A DNA stretch of 24,249 nucleotides from Actinomycetes bacterium (GTDB lineage Bacteria > Actinomycetota > Actinomycetes > Mycobacteriales > Mycobacteriaceae). The DNA is taken from NCBI GenBank assembly GCA_023460175.1, contig JAEWRC010000219.1, forward strand, positions 1 through 24,249, in the 5' to 3' direction. Below the pieces are notes generated by a model. It did no database searches, was not told the DNA's origin, and was given only the letters and a program-made list of their open reading frames with translations. Positions within the stretch are counted from its first letter, which is position 1. Each line of letters starts with the position of its first letter. Positions 1 to 6,692 of the stretch are shown piece by piece. The position numbers and the translations under genes are program-made.

Positions 1-2
1 CG

Positions 3-761
3 GCGCCGGCGCCCGCCGCCCCGAGCCCGCTGGCGCATCTGCGTGGCAGCACGCAGAAGGCGAACCGGATTCGGCAGATCACCGCCAAGAAGACCCGCGA
101 ATCGTTGCAGGCCACCGCGCAGCTGACGCAGACCCACGAGGTCGACATGACCAAGATCGTGGCGCTGCGGGCCAAGGCCAAGCGCGACTTCGGCGAGCGC
201 GAAGGCGTCAACCTGACGTACCTGCCGTTCATCGCCCGCGCGGTGATCGACGCGCTCAAGGCGCATCCGAACATCAACGCCAGCTACAACGAGGAAAGCA
301 AGGAGATCACCTACTTCGACGCCGAGCACCTCGGCTTCGCGGTGGACACCGAGCAGGGACTGCTGTCCCCGGTGGTGCACAACGCCGGTGATCTCTCGCT
401 GGCCGGGCTGGCCCGCGCCATCCACGACATCGCCGACCGCGCCCGCACCGGCAAGCTGAAGCCCGACGAGCTGTCCGGCGGCACCTTCACCATCACCAAC
501 ATCGGCAGCCAGGGCGCCCTGTTCGACACCCCCATCCTGGTGCCGCCGCAGGCCGCGATGCTGGGCACCGGGGCCATCGTCAAGCGGCCGCGGGTCGTGG
601 TCGACGAGACCGGCAACGAGTCGATCGGCGTGCGCTCCGTCTGCTACCTGCCGCTGACGTACGACCACCGGCTGATCGACGGTGCCGATGCGGGCCGCTT
701 CCTGACGACCATCAAGAAGAGACTCGAGGAAGGCGCCTTCGAGGCCGACCTGGGACTCTGA
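3..761 (+). CDS. dlaT: Dihydrolipoyl acyltransferase E2 (DlaT/SucB), 3' part
   Basis: The reading frame is open from base 3, so the 5' end lies outside the window. The first ATG (129 in this frame, or the internal start near 105) is not the true start. What remains is an Ala/Pro-rich linker end (APAPAAPSPL), the end of the peripheral-subunit-binding region and the whole catalytic domain. The catalytic motif DHRLIDG is visible, with His at 666-668 and Asp at 678-680. The SGGTFTITNIGS and PPQAAMLGTG blocks are typical of 2-oxo acid dehydrogenase E2 chains. The enzyme moves an acyl group from lipoyl-lysine to CoA in the cytoplasm. In M. tuberculosis the single DlaT serves pyruvate dehydrogenase and also the AhpC/AhpD peroxidase pathway. 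The lipoyl domains themselves are not seen here. It is followed after 4 bp by the epimerase gene, so the two are probably co-transcribed. Confidence 0.96.
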   Translation, partial: APAPAAPSPLAHLRGSTQKANRIRQITAKKTRESLQATAQLTQTHEVDMTKIVALRAKAKRDFGEREGVNLTYLPFIARAVIDALKAHPNINASYNEESKEITYFDAEHLGFAVDTEQGLLSPVVHNAGDLSLAGLARAIHDIADRARTGKLKPDELSGGTFTITNIGSQGALFDTPILVPPQAAMLGTGAIVKRPRVVVDETGNESIGVRSVCYLPLTYDHRLIDGADAGRFLTTIKKRLEEGAFEADLGL

Positions 762-765
762 GCTG

Positions 766-1683
766 GTGGCCGACCAAGCAGCCACCTCCGTCATCATTGC
801 GGGCTCCTCCGGGCTGATCGGTTCGGCGTTGGTCTCCGCGCTGCGCACCGACGGGCACACCGTGACCCGGCTGGTGCGCCGCACACCGGCGAAACCCGAC
901 GAGCGGCAGTGGAATCCGGACACCGGTGAACTCGACCCGCGGGATCTGGCCGGGGTCGACGCCGTCGTCAACCTGTGCGGGGTGAACGTCGGCGGGAAGC
1001 GGTGGTCCGGCGCGTTCAAGCAGAGCCTGCGCGACAGCCGCATCGATCCGACCGAGGTGCTCGCGGCGGCCGTCGGGAACGCCGGCGTGCCCACCCTGGT
1101 CAACGCCGCCGCGGTCGGGTACTACGGCGACACCCGCGACCGCGCGGTCGACGAAACCGCCCCGCCCGGTTCGGGTTTCATGGCCCGGCTGTGCCAGGAC
1201 TGGGAGGCCGCCACGACGGCGGCCGCCGAGGCCGGCACGCGGGTGGTGCTCTCGCGCACCGGGCTGGTGCTCTCGCCCAAGGGCGGGCTGCTGGCGCGGC
1301 TGCGGCCGCTGTTCGCGCTGGGACTGGGCGCCCGGTTGGGCGACGGCAGGCAGTACATGTCGTGGATCACCCTCGTCGACCAGGTGCGGGCGCTGCGCTT
1401 CGCGCTCGCCGACACCGGGCTGTCCGGGCCGGTCAACCTGACCGGACCCGCGCCCGTCACCAACGCGCAGTTCACCGCGGAGTTGGGGAGGGCGCTGAAT
1501 CGTCCCACCCGGCTGGTGGTTCCGGGTTTCGCGGCCCGATTGGCGGTGGGCGAGTTCGCCGAGGAGGGGCTGCTGAGCGGTCAGCGCGCGATCCCGGCGG
1601 TGCTGGAACGCGCAGGCTTCGAGTTCGAGCACAACACCATCGGGGCCGCGTTGGCCTACGCGACGGGCCGCGACCAGCGGTAG
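766..1683 (+). CDS. TIGR01777 family NAD(P)-dependent epimerase (Rv2216-like)
   Basis: This is a 305-residue short-chain dehydrogenase/epimerase-like protein starting at GTG 766, 4 bp after the dlaT stop. The Rossmann nucleotide-binding motif GSSGLIGSAL is near residues 13-22. The family signature NAAAVGYYGD lies mid-protein and contains the YYGD block. The segment GSGFMARLCQDWE and a C-terminal DUF1731-like tail (PVTNAQFTAELGRAL, then the region around GLLSGQRAIPAVLE) also fit. The family includes E. coli YfcH and the SulA-type cell-division inhibitors of cyanobacteria, but the substrate is unknown. The homologue sits in the same place, between sucB and lipB, in M. tuberculosis. The catalytic activity is not deducible; family assignment is firm. 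Confidence 0.9.
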   Translation: MADQAATSVIIAGSSGLIGSALVSALRTDGHTVTRLVRRTPAKPDERQWNPDTGELDPRDLAGVDAVVNLCGVNVGGKRWSGAFKQSLRDSRIDPTEVLAAAVGNAGVPTLVNAAAVGYYGDTRDRAVDETAPPGSGFMARLCQDWEAATTAAAEAGTRVVLSRTGLVLSPKGGLLARLRPLFALGLGARLGDGRQYMSWITLVDQVRALRFALADTGLSGPVNLTGPAPVTNAQFTAELGRALNRPTRLVVPGFAARLAVGEFAEEGLLSGQRAIPAVLERAGFEFEHNTIGAALAYATGRDQR

Positions 1684-1692
1684 CCTGAGACC

Positions 1693-2400
1693 ATGACGGC
1701 ATCCATCAGGTCGGCCGAGACCCCGGTCGAGGTGCGTGACCTGGGTCGGGTCGACTACCAGGACGCCTGGCAACTGCAGCGCGACTGCGCCGACGCCCGA
1801 GTGGCCGGCGGCCCCGACACGTTGCTGCTGCTCGAACATCCCCCCGTCTACACCGCCGGACGCCGCACCGAACCCCACGAGCGGCCCGTCGACGGCACCC
1901 CGGTGATCGACACCGATCGCGGCGGCAAGATCACCTGGCACGGGCCCGGACAGCTGGTGGGCTACCCGATCATCGGGTTGACCGAGCCGCTGGACGTGGT
2001 GAATTTCGTTCGGCGCCTGGAAGAGTCGTTGATCAGCGTGTGCACCGGCCTGGGGCTGGACGTGGGCCGGGTCGAGGGCCGCTCCGGGGTCTGGCTGCCC
2101 GCGCAGGTGGTCCGCGGCGAACCGCGCCCGGAACGCAAGATCGCGGCCATCGGCATCCGGGTGTCCCGCGCGGTGACCCTGCACGGTTTCGCGCTGAACT
2201 GCGACTGCGACCTGAACGCCTACGGCAGCATCGTGCCCTGCGGCATCGCCGACGCCGGGGTCACGTCGCTGTCGGCGGAGCTGGGCCGCCAGGTCGAGGT
2301 GGCCGAGGTGCGGCAGCGAGTCGTCGACGCGGTCTGCGATGCGCTCGACGGCCGACTGCCGGTCAAGGACGCAACGGCCCGCGTAGCATCGTCGTTGTGA
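1693..2400 (+). CDS. lipB: Octanoyl-[acyl-carrier-protein]:protein N-octanoyltransferase LipB
   Basis: This 235-residue enzyme moves octanoyl from ACP to the lipoyl-domain lysine of E2 and H proteins, the first step of lipoate assembly. Family landmarks are all present: LLLLEHPPVYTAGRR (residues 44-58), RGGKITWHGPGQLVGYP (76-92) and the RKIAAIGIRV segment carrying Lys149. PCGIADAGVTSL (182-193) carries the acyl-thioester Cys183. These match the Cys/Lys dyad known for M. tuberculosis LipB. The start at ATG 1693 lies 9 bp after the epimerase stop and gives the usual family length. The stop overlaps the lipA start by 3 bases, which indicates translational coupling with LipA, the next enzyme in the pathway. 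Confidence 0.97.
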   Translation: MTASIRSAETPVEVRDLGRVDYQDAWQLQRDCADARVAGGPDTLLLLEHPPVYTAGRRTEPHERPVDGTPVIDTDRGGKITWHGPGQLVGYPIIGLTEPLDVVNFVRRLEESLISVCTGLGLDVGRVEGRSGVWLPAQVVRGEPRPERKIAAIGIRVSRAVTLHGFALNCDCDLNAYGSIVPCGIADAGVTSLSAELGRQVEVAEVRQRVVDAVCDALDGRLPVKDATARVASSL

Positions 2401-3335
2401 CTGTCGATCCCGGTAACCGCAAACTGCTGCGTCTCGAGGTCCGCAACGCCGAGACCCCCATCGAACGCAAGCCACCGTGGATCAAGACCCGCGCCCGGAT
2501 GGGCCCCGAGTACACCGAGCTCAAGGCGCTGGTCAAGCGCGAGGGGCTGCACACGGTGTGCGAGGAGGCCGGCTGCCCCAACATCTACGAATGCTGGGAG
2601 GACCGCGAGGCCACCTTCCTGATCGGCGGCGAGCAGTGCACGCGGCGCTGCGACTTCTGCCAGATCGACACCGGCAAGCCGGCCGACCTCGACCGCGACG
2701 AGCCGCGCCGGGTGGCCGAGAGCGTGGCCGCGATGGGGCTGCGCTACTCGACGGTCACCGGCGTGGCCCGCGACGACCTGCCCGACGGCGGCGCCTGGCT
2801 GTACGCCGAGACGGTGCGCGCCATCAAGGCGCTCAATCCAGGGACCGGGGTGGAGTTGCTCATCCCGGACTTCAACGGCATCCCCGAGCAGCTGGCCGAG
2901 GTTTTCGAGTCGCGCCCGGAAGTGTTGGCGCACAACGTCGAAACGGTGCCGCGGATCTTCAAACGGATCCGGCCCGCGTTCCGCTACCAGCGCAGCCTGG
3001 ACGTGCTGACCGCCGCACGCGAGGACGGCCTGGTCACCAAGTCCAACCTGATCCTGGGCATGGGTGAGACCCCCGACGAGGTGGTCACCGCGCTGCGCGA
3101 CCTGCACGCCGCTGGCTGCGACATCGTCACCATCACCCAGTACCTGCGGCCCTCGGTGCGCCACCACCCCGTGGAGCGCTGGGTCAAGCCCGAGGAGTTC
3201 GTCGAGCATGCGGCGTTCGCCGAGAGCATCGGCTTCGCCGGAGTGCTCGCCGGTCCGCTGGTGCGCTCGTCGTATCGGGCGGGGCGGCTCTACGCGCAGG
3301 TGATCGAGCAGCGCACCACTGCTGCCAAGCACTGA
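2397..3335 (+). CDS. lipA: Lipoyl synthase LipA
   Basis: This radical SAM enzyme inserts two sulfurs into the octanoyl chain. It is 312 residues long from GTG 2397, which overlaps the lipB TGA (2398-2400). The longer open frame reaching back to 2040 only shadows lipB. The auxiliary [4Fe-4S] cluster motif C-x4-C-x5-C appears as CEEAGCPNIYEC. The SAM cluster motif C-x3-C-x2-C appears as CTRRCDFC. The C-terminal RSSY that supplies a serine ligand to the auxiliary cluster is also present. Length and N-terminus agree with mycobacterial LipA. Its likely local substrate is the octanoylated lipoyl domain of DlaT encoded upstream. Confidence 0.97.
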   Translation: MTVDPGNRKLLRLEVRNAETPIERKPPWIKTRARMGPEYTELKALVKREGLHTVCEEAGCPNIYECWEDREATFLIGGEQCTRRCDFCQIDTGKPADLDRDEPRRVAESVAAMGLRYSTVTGVARDDLPDGGAWLYAETVRAIKALNPGTGVELLIPDFNGIPEQLAEVFESRPEVLAHNVETVPRIFKRIRPAFRYQRSLDVLTAAREDGLVTKSNLILGMGETPDEVVTALRDLHAAGCDIVTITQYLRPSVRHHPVERWVKPEEFVEHAAFAESIGFAGVLAGPLVRSSYRAGRLYAQVIEQRTTAAKH

Positions 3336-3358
3336 TTTTCACCGCTTATCCTTGCTGT

Positions 3359-4111
3359 ATGGCGAAATCCCGCACCCCCGCCCAAACCAAGGCCGCCAAG
3401 GCCGAGGCGAAGGCCGCCCGTAAGGCAGCTTCCAAGCAGCGCCGCAGCCAGCTCTGGCAGGCGTTCCAGATGCAACGCAAAGAGGACAAGCGGCTGCTGC
3501 CGTACATGATCCTGGCGTTCGTGCTGATCGTGGCGTTGTCGGTGCTGGGCGGCCTGGCCATCGGCGGCTTCACCATGTACATGATGATCCCGCTGGGCAT
3601 CGTGCTCGGCGCGCTCATCGCCTTCATCATCTTCGGCCGTCGCGCGCAGAAGTCGGTCTACCAGAAGGCCGAGGGACAGACCGGGGCGGCGGCCTGGGCG
3701 CTGGAAAACCTGCGCGGCAAGTGGCGGGTGACCCCGGGTGTCGCGGCCACCGGGCACTTCGACGCGGTGCACCGGGTGATCGGCCGACCGGGTGTGATCT
3801 TCGTCGCCGAGGGTTCGCCCACCCGCGTCAAGCCGCTGCTGGCGCAGGAGAAGAAGCGCACCGCGCGGCTGGTGGGCGACGTCCCGATCTACGACATCAT
3901 CGTCGGCAACGGCGAGGGCGAGGTCCCGCTGTCCAAGCTCGAGCGGCACCTGACCAAGCTGCCGGCCAACATCCCGGCCAAGCAGATCGACTCGCTGGAG
4001 TCGAAGCTGGTGGCGCTGGGCTCCAAGATCGGCCCGGCCGCGATGCCCAAGGGGCCGATGCCCGCGCAGGCCAAGATGCGCGGCGTGCAGCGCACCGTGC
4101 GCCGCAAGTAA
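3359..4111 (+). CDS. DUF4191 membrane protein (Rv2219-like)
   Basis: This is a 250-residue membrane protein of unknown function, found next to lipA throughout mycobacteria. The N-terminus is a strongly basic, Ala/Lys-rich segment (residues 1-32), probably cytoplasmic. Two hydrophobic helices follow at about 47-69 and 71-93. The remaining 155 residues are soluble and contain GVIFVAEG and KRTARLVGDVPIYDIIVG, and the tail is basic (RGVQRTVRRK). The ATG at 3359 is 23 bp after the lipA stop, so it probably belongs to the same transcript. No catalytic motif is recognisable. The family name DUF4191 is given from recall of the actinobacterial family. Confidence 0.85.
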   Translation: MAKSRTPAQTKAAKAEAKAARKAASKQRRSQLWQAFQMQRKEDKRLLPYMILAFVLIVALSVLGGLAIGGFTMYMMIPLGIVLGALIAFIIFGRRAQKSVYQKAEGQTGAAAWALENLRGKWRVTPGVAATGHFDAVHRVIGRPGVIFVAEGSPTRVKPLLAQEKKRTARLVGDVPIYDIIVGNGEGEVPLSKLERHLTKLPANIPAKQIDSLESKLVALGSKIGPAAMPKGPMPAQAKMRGVQRTVRRK

Positions 4112-4119
4112 CGCGCCAA

Positions 4120-4215
4120 TACCGGCGCCGCGAGCTACCGGCGCCGCGAGTCAGAATCCACGCACACAAAGTGCGCGAGTGACCCGATGCCTCAGGTCTG
4201 ACTCGATGCACTCAG
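4120..4215. repeat. Short tandem and inverted repeats between convergent genes
   Basis: The 104-bp space between the convergent DUF4191 and RDD genes is full of small repeats. TACCGGCGCCGCGAG occurs at 4120-4134 and again at 4136-4150. CGATGC followed by CTCAG occurs at 4185-4195 and, with one extra A, at 4204-4215. CGAGTCAG (4147-4154) is the inverse of CTGACTCG (4198-4205), and a small hairpin CGCAC/GTGCG (4161-4175) lies between them. The fold could terminate both transcripts, but no T-tract is present. Confidence 0.5.
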
Positions 4216-4680
4216 CTAGCGCCGCACCACCGCGGTGTGGGTGAACTTGTCCTGCAGACCCCGCCCGTCGCTGTCCATGAACAGCGCGGGGATGACCAGC
4301 GCCAGCAGCGCGCCGCGGCCCAGCGCCCGGCCCAGGCCGACATGGATGCGGTTGTCCACCGGTGTCACCATCATCCCCAGGGCCAGCTGCCCCGGGGAGA
4401 AGCCGAACAGCCGCACCGAGACCGCGCCCAGCAGCACCCACACCACCAGCACGGCCGTCGACAGGAACGCCTGGGTAAACAGCCCGAAGGTCATCAGCAG
4501 CGCTGCCAACCCGTAGGCCACCAGCCAGTCGACCAACAGCGCCAGGAGGCGGCGACCCGCCGGCGCCAGGGAGCCGGAACCGCTCTGGGGCAAACCCAGC
4601 AACTCGCCGGGATAGTTCGAGGCCGGACCGGTATCACCCGGTTCACCACCGGAAAGCCAGGACGATGTCGCGCGCGCCAT
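4216..4680 (-). CDS. RDD family membrane protein (Rv2219A-like)
   Basis: This is a 154-residue integral membrane protein with an RDD domain. The domain begins with AGRRLLALLVDWLVAYG (about residues 41-57) and ends with the family-type SDGRGLQDKFTHTAVV. Hydrophobic segments lie near 45-67, 71-90 and 122-135. The first 40 residues are polar and Gly/Pro-rich. The ATG at 4680 is preferred over upstream in-frame ATGs (4689 and 4758) because GGGA stands a few bases before it. It is divergent from glnA1, and the GlnR-like operator at 4710-4747 lies between them, so it may share that control. The function of RDD proteins is generally unknown; some have been linked to ion exchange. Confidence 0.85.
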   Translation of the reverse strand: MARATSSWLSGGEPGDTGPASNYPGELLGLPQSGSGSLAPAGRRLLALLVDWLVAYGLAALLMTFGLFTQAFLSTAVLVVWVLLGAVSVRLFGFSPGQLALGMMVTPVDNRIHVGLGRALGRGALLALVIPALFMDSDGRGLQDKFTHTAVVRR

Positions 4681-4709
4681 GTTTCCCAGCATAGGGGGCC
4701 AGAAAATGC

Positions 4710-4747
4710 GTAACGTCCACGCAACATACGGTTGACTGTGGTGCAAC
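4710..4747 (+). promoter_or_regulatory. Putative GlnR operator upstream of glnA1
   Basis: Four half-sites run in a strict 11-bp register: GTAAC (4710-4714), GCAAC (4721-4725), TTGAC (4732-4736) and GCAAC (4743-4747), each separated by 6 bases. This is the a1-b1-a2-b2 layout of actinobacterial GlnR boxes (gTnAC-n6-GaAAC, or AC-n9-AC) known from glnA promoters. It sits 58-95 bp upstream of the glnA1 start. TTGACT at 4732-4737 could double as a -35 element. The motif is seen directly; binding is inferred. Confidence 0.72.
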
Positions 4748-4792
4748 ATCGGCTCCATAGCGTCAGGCGCGAGTTACACGGAGTGGACAATG

Positions 4793-4798
4793 AAGGAG
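4793..4798 (+). promoter_or_regulatory. Ribosome-binding site of glnA1
   Basis: AAGGAG lies 6 bases before GTG 4805. It fixes the non-ATG start of glnA1 and indicates strong translation. Confidence 0.8.
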
Positions 4799-4804
4799 TA
4801 GTAA

Positions 4805-6241
4805 GTGGCTGAACAGAACGCTGATGACATCATCAAGCTGATCAAGGACGAGCAGGTCGAGTACGTCGATATCCGCTTCTGCGATCTGCCCGGTGTGGTC
4901 CAGCACTTCTCGATCCCGGCATCGGCGTTCACCGAGGACGTCTTCGAAGACGGCTTGGCATTCGACGGCTCCTCGGTCCGCGGGTTCCAGTCCATCCACG
5001 AGTCCGACATGATGCTGCTGCCGGACCCCGCGACCGCCAAGATCGACCCGTTCCGCGCCGCCAAGACGCTGAACATGAACTTCTTCGTGCACGACCCGTT
5101 CACCCGCGAGGCCTACTCCCGCGACCCGCGCAACGTCGCCCGCAAGGCCGAGAACTACCTGATCAGCACGGGCATCGCCGATACCTGTTACTTCGGCGCC
5201 GAGGCCGAGTTCTACATCTTCGATTCGGTGAGCTTCGACTCGCGGATCAACGGCACCTTCTACGAGGTGGATTCGGAGTCCGGCTGGTGGAACACCGGCG
5301 AGCCGCTGGAGGCCGACGGCTCCCCCAACCTCGGCTACAAGGTGCGCCCCAAGGGCGGCTACTTCCCCGTCGCCCCCTATGACCACTACGTGGACCTGCG
5401 CGACGAGATGTCGACCAACCTGACCAACGCCGGATTCATCCTGGAGCGCGGTCACCATGAGGTCGGCACCGCCGGGCAGGCCGAGATCAACTACAAGTTC
5501 AACACGCTGCTGCACGCGGCCGACGATGTGCAGCTGTTCAAGTACATCATCAAGAACACCGCCTGGAAGAACGGCAAGACCGTCACCTTCATGCCCAAGC
5601 CGCTGTTCGGGGACAACGGTTCCGGCATGCACGCCCACCAGTCGCTGTGGAAGGACGGCCAGCCGCTGTTCCATGACGAGTCCGGCTACGCGGGCCTGTC
5701 CGACCTGGCGCGGCACTACATCGGCGGCATCCTGCACCACGCGCCGTCGCTGCTGGCGTTCACCAACCCGACGGTGAACTCCTACAAGCGCCTGGTGCCC
5801 GGCTACGAGGCCCCGATCAACCTGGTCTACAGCCAGCGCAATCGCAGTGCGTGCGTGCGCATTCCGATCACCGGCAACAACCCGAAGGCCAAGCGCCTCG
5901 AGTTCCGCTGCCCGGACAGCTCGGGCAACCCGTACCTGGCGTTCGCGGCGATGCTGATGGCCGGCATCGATGGCATCAAGAACAAGATCGAGCCGTTGAC
6001 CCCGGTCGACAAGGACCTCTACGAGTTGCCGCCGGACGAGGCCGCCAGCATCCCGCAGGCCCCGACCTCGCTGGCCGCGGTGATCGACAAGCTCGAGGAG
6101 GACCACGAGTACCTCACCGAGGGCGGCGTCTTCACCGAGGATCTGATCGAGACCTGGATCTCCTACAAGCGCGAGAACGAGATCATGCCGATCCAGATCC
6201 GCCCGCATCCCTACGAGTTCTCGCTGTACTACGACGTCTGA
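4805..6241 (+). CDS. glnA1: Glutamine synthetase type I, GlnA1
   Basis: This 478-residue GS I-beta subunit forms glutamine from glutamate, ammonia and ATP as a dodecamer. Landmarks are the N-terminal DGSSVRGF (residues 54-61), the metal/glutamate motif AEAEFYIFD (132-140), HHEVGTAGQAEI (217-228), GSGMHAHQS (272-280) and NPTVNSYKRLVPGYEAP (321-337). The adenylylation site KDLYELPPDEA contains Tyr406, the residue modified by GlnE in M. tuberculosis GlnA1, so post-translational control is retained. Translation starts at GTG 4805 behind AAGGAG. A GlnR-like operator lies upstream and a strong hairpin follows the stop. It is monocistronic by these signs. Confidence 0.98.
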   Translation: MAEQNADDIIKLIKDEQVEYVDIRFCDLPGVVQHFSIPASAFTEDVFEDGLAFDGSSVRGFQSIHESDMMLLPDPATAKIDPFRAAKTLNMNFFVHDPFTREAYSRDPRNVARKAENYLISTGIADTCYFGAEAEFYIFDSVSFDSRINGTFYEVDSESGWWNTGEPLEADGSPNLGYKVRPKGGYFPVAPYDHYVDLRDEMSTNLTNAGFILERGHHEVGTAGQAEINYKFNTLLHAADDVQLFKYIIKNTAWKNGKTVTFMPKPLFGDNGSGMHAHQSLWKDGQPLFHDESGYAGLSDLARHYIGGILHHAPSLLAFTNPTVNSYKRLVPGYEAPINLVYSQRNRSACVRIPITGNNPKAKRLEFRCPDSSGNPYLAFAAMLMAGIDGIKNKIEPLTPVDKDLYELPPDEAASIPQAPTSLAAVIDKLEEDHEYLTEGGVFTEDLIETWISYKRENEIMPIQIRPHPYEFSLYYDV

Positions 6242-6247
6242 TTCGTC

Positions 6248-6289
6248 ACGAAGAGCCGGGTGGCGCAGCTGCGTCACCCGGCTCTTCGT
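6248..6289 (+). terminator. Hairpin terminator after glnA1
   Basis: A perfect 15-bp stem starts 7 bp after the glnA1 stop: left arm ACGAAGAGCCGGGTG (6248-6262) and its reverse complement (6275-6289). The inner 10 bases CGCAGCTGCG are themselves a palindrome. There is no real U-tract, as is usual in mycobacteria. Being symmetric, it could also stop transcripts coming from the minus strand (6294-6692). Confidence 0.85.
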
Positions 6290-6293
6290 TGCG

Positions 6294-6692
6294 TCACCGG
6301 CACACCGAAGCTGCTGCGGCTGTGGCGATTTCGTCGTCGCTGAGAGCATCGCTCGGCGACAGGTAGACCGACAGCACCGTGCGCACCAGCAGCTCGGCAG
6401 CCTGCAGCGGCTGGCACCGTAACCGGCCGGCGTGTGGTTCGACGGCCAGCACGGGCGCCACGGTCCGAGCCACCAGGTCGATCACCGTGAGATCGGCGCC
6501 GGCGTGCGGCACGACCAGGCGGAGCAGTTGGTCGACGTCGTGGTCGCGCACCGCGCCCAGGGCGCGATGCGCCCGCAGGTAGTCCAGCGCGAACCGGACC
6601 AGCGCTGCCGCCAGCGCGGGTGTTCCGGCATCGAAGTCGATCGCGTCGGCCGCAGCGGTTAACATCCGTCTCAAGGAGGTGCGCGTGACCAC
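6294..6692 (-). pseudogene. TetR-like C-terminal domain without HTH (probable remnant)
   Basis: This frame (132 residues from GTG 6692, or 123 from ATG 6665) looks like the ligand-binding half of a TetR regulator. LAAALVRFALDYLRAH, and the tail AAELLVRTVLSVYLSPSD followed by an acidic DDE segment, are typical of the last helices of such proteins. The N-terminal helix-turn-helix (about 60 residues) is missing. The frame closes about 36 bp upstream of GTG 6692, and that DNA is occupied by the divergent carotenoid oxygenase gene. In M. tuberculosis a full TetR gene (Rv0653c) is divergent from the homologous oxygenase Rv0654, so this is probably what is left of that regulator. A small functional protein cannot be excluded. 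Family recognition is from pattern, not alignment. Confidence 0.55.
6673..6679 (+). promoter_or_regulatory. Strong Shine-Dalgarno deciding the oxygenase start
   Basis: AAGGAGG lies 5 bases before GTG 6685. An earlier in-frame GTG at 6679 overlaps this motif and has no site of its own, so 6685 is the better start. Confidence 0.75.

Noticed and set aside
2040..2396. Upstream extension of the lipA frame to ATG 2040
   Set aside because: This part lies inside lipB and translates to Arg-rich shadow; GTG 2397 gives the normal LipA length.
712..2475. Long minus-strand open frame (587 codons) opposite the epimerase and lipB
   Set aside because: Low-complexity Arg/Gly/His-rich translation without any family motif; a typical high-GC shadow of two well-supported genes.
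4763..6349. Minus-strand frame of 528 codons opposite glnA1
   Set aside because: Shadow of glnA1, which is unambiguous.
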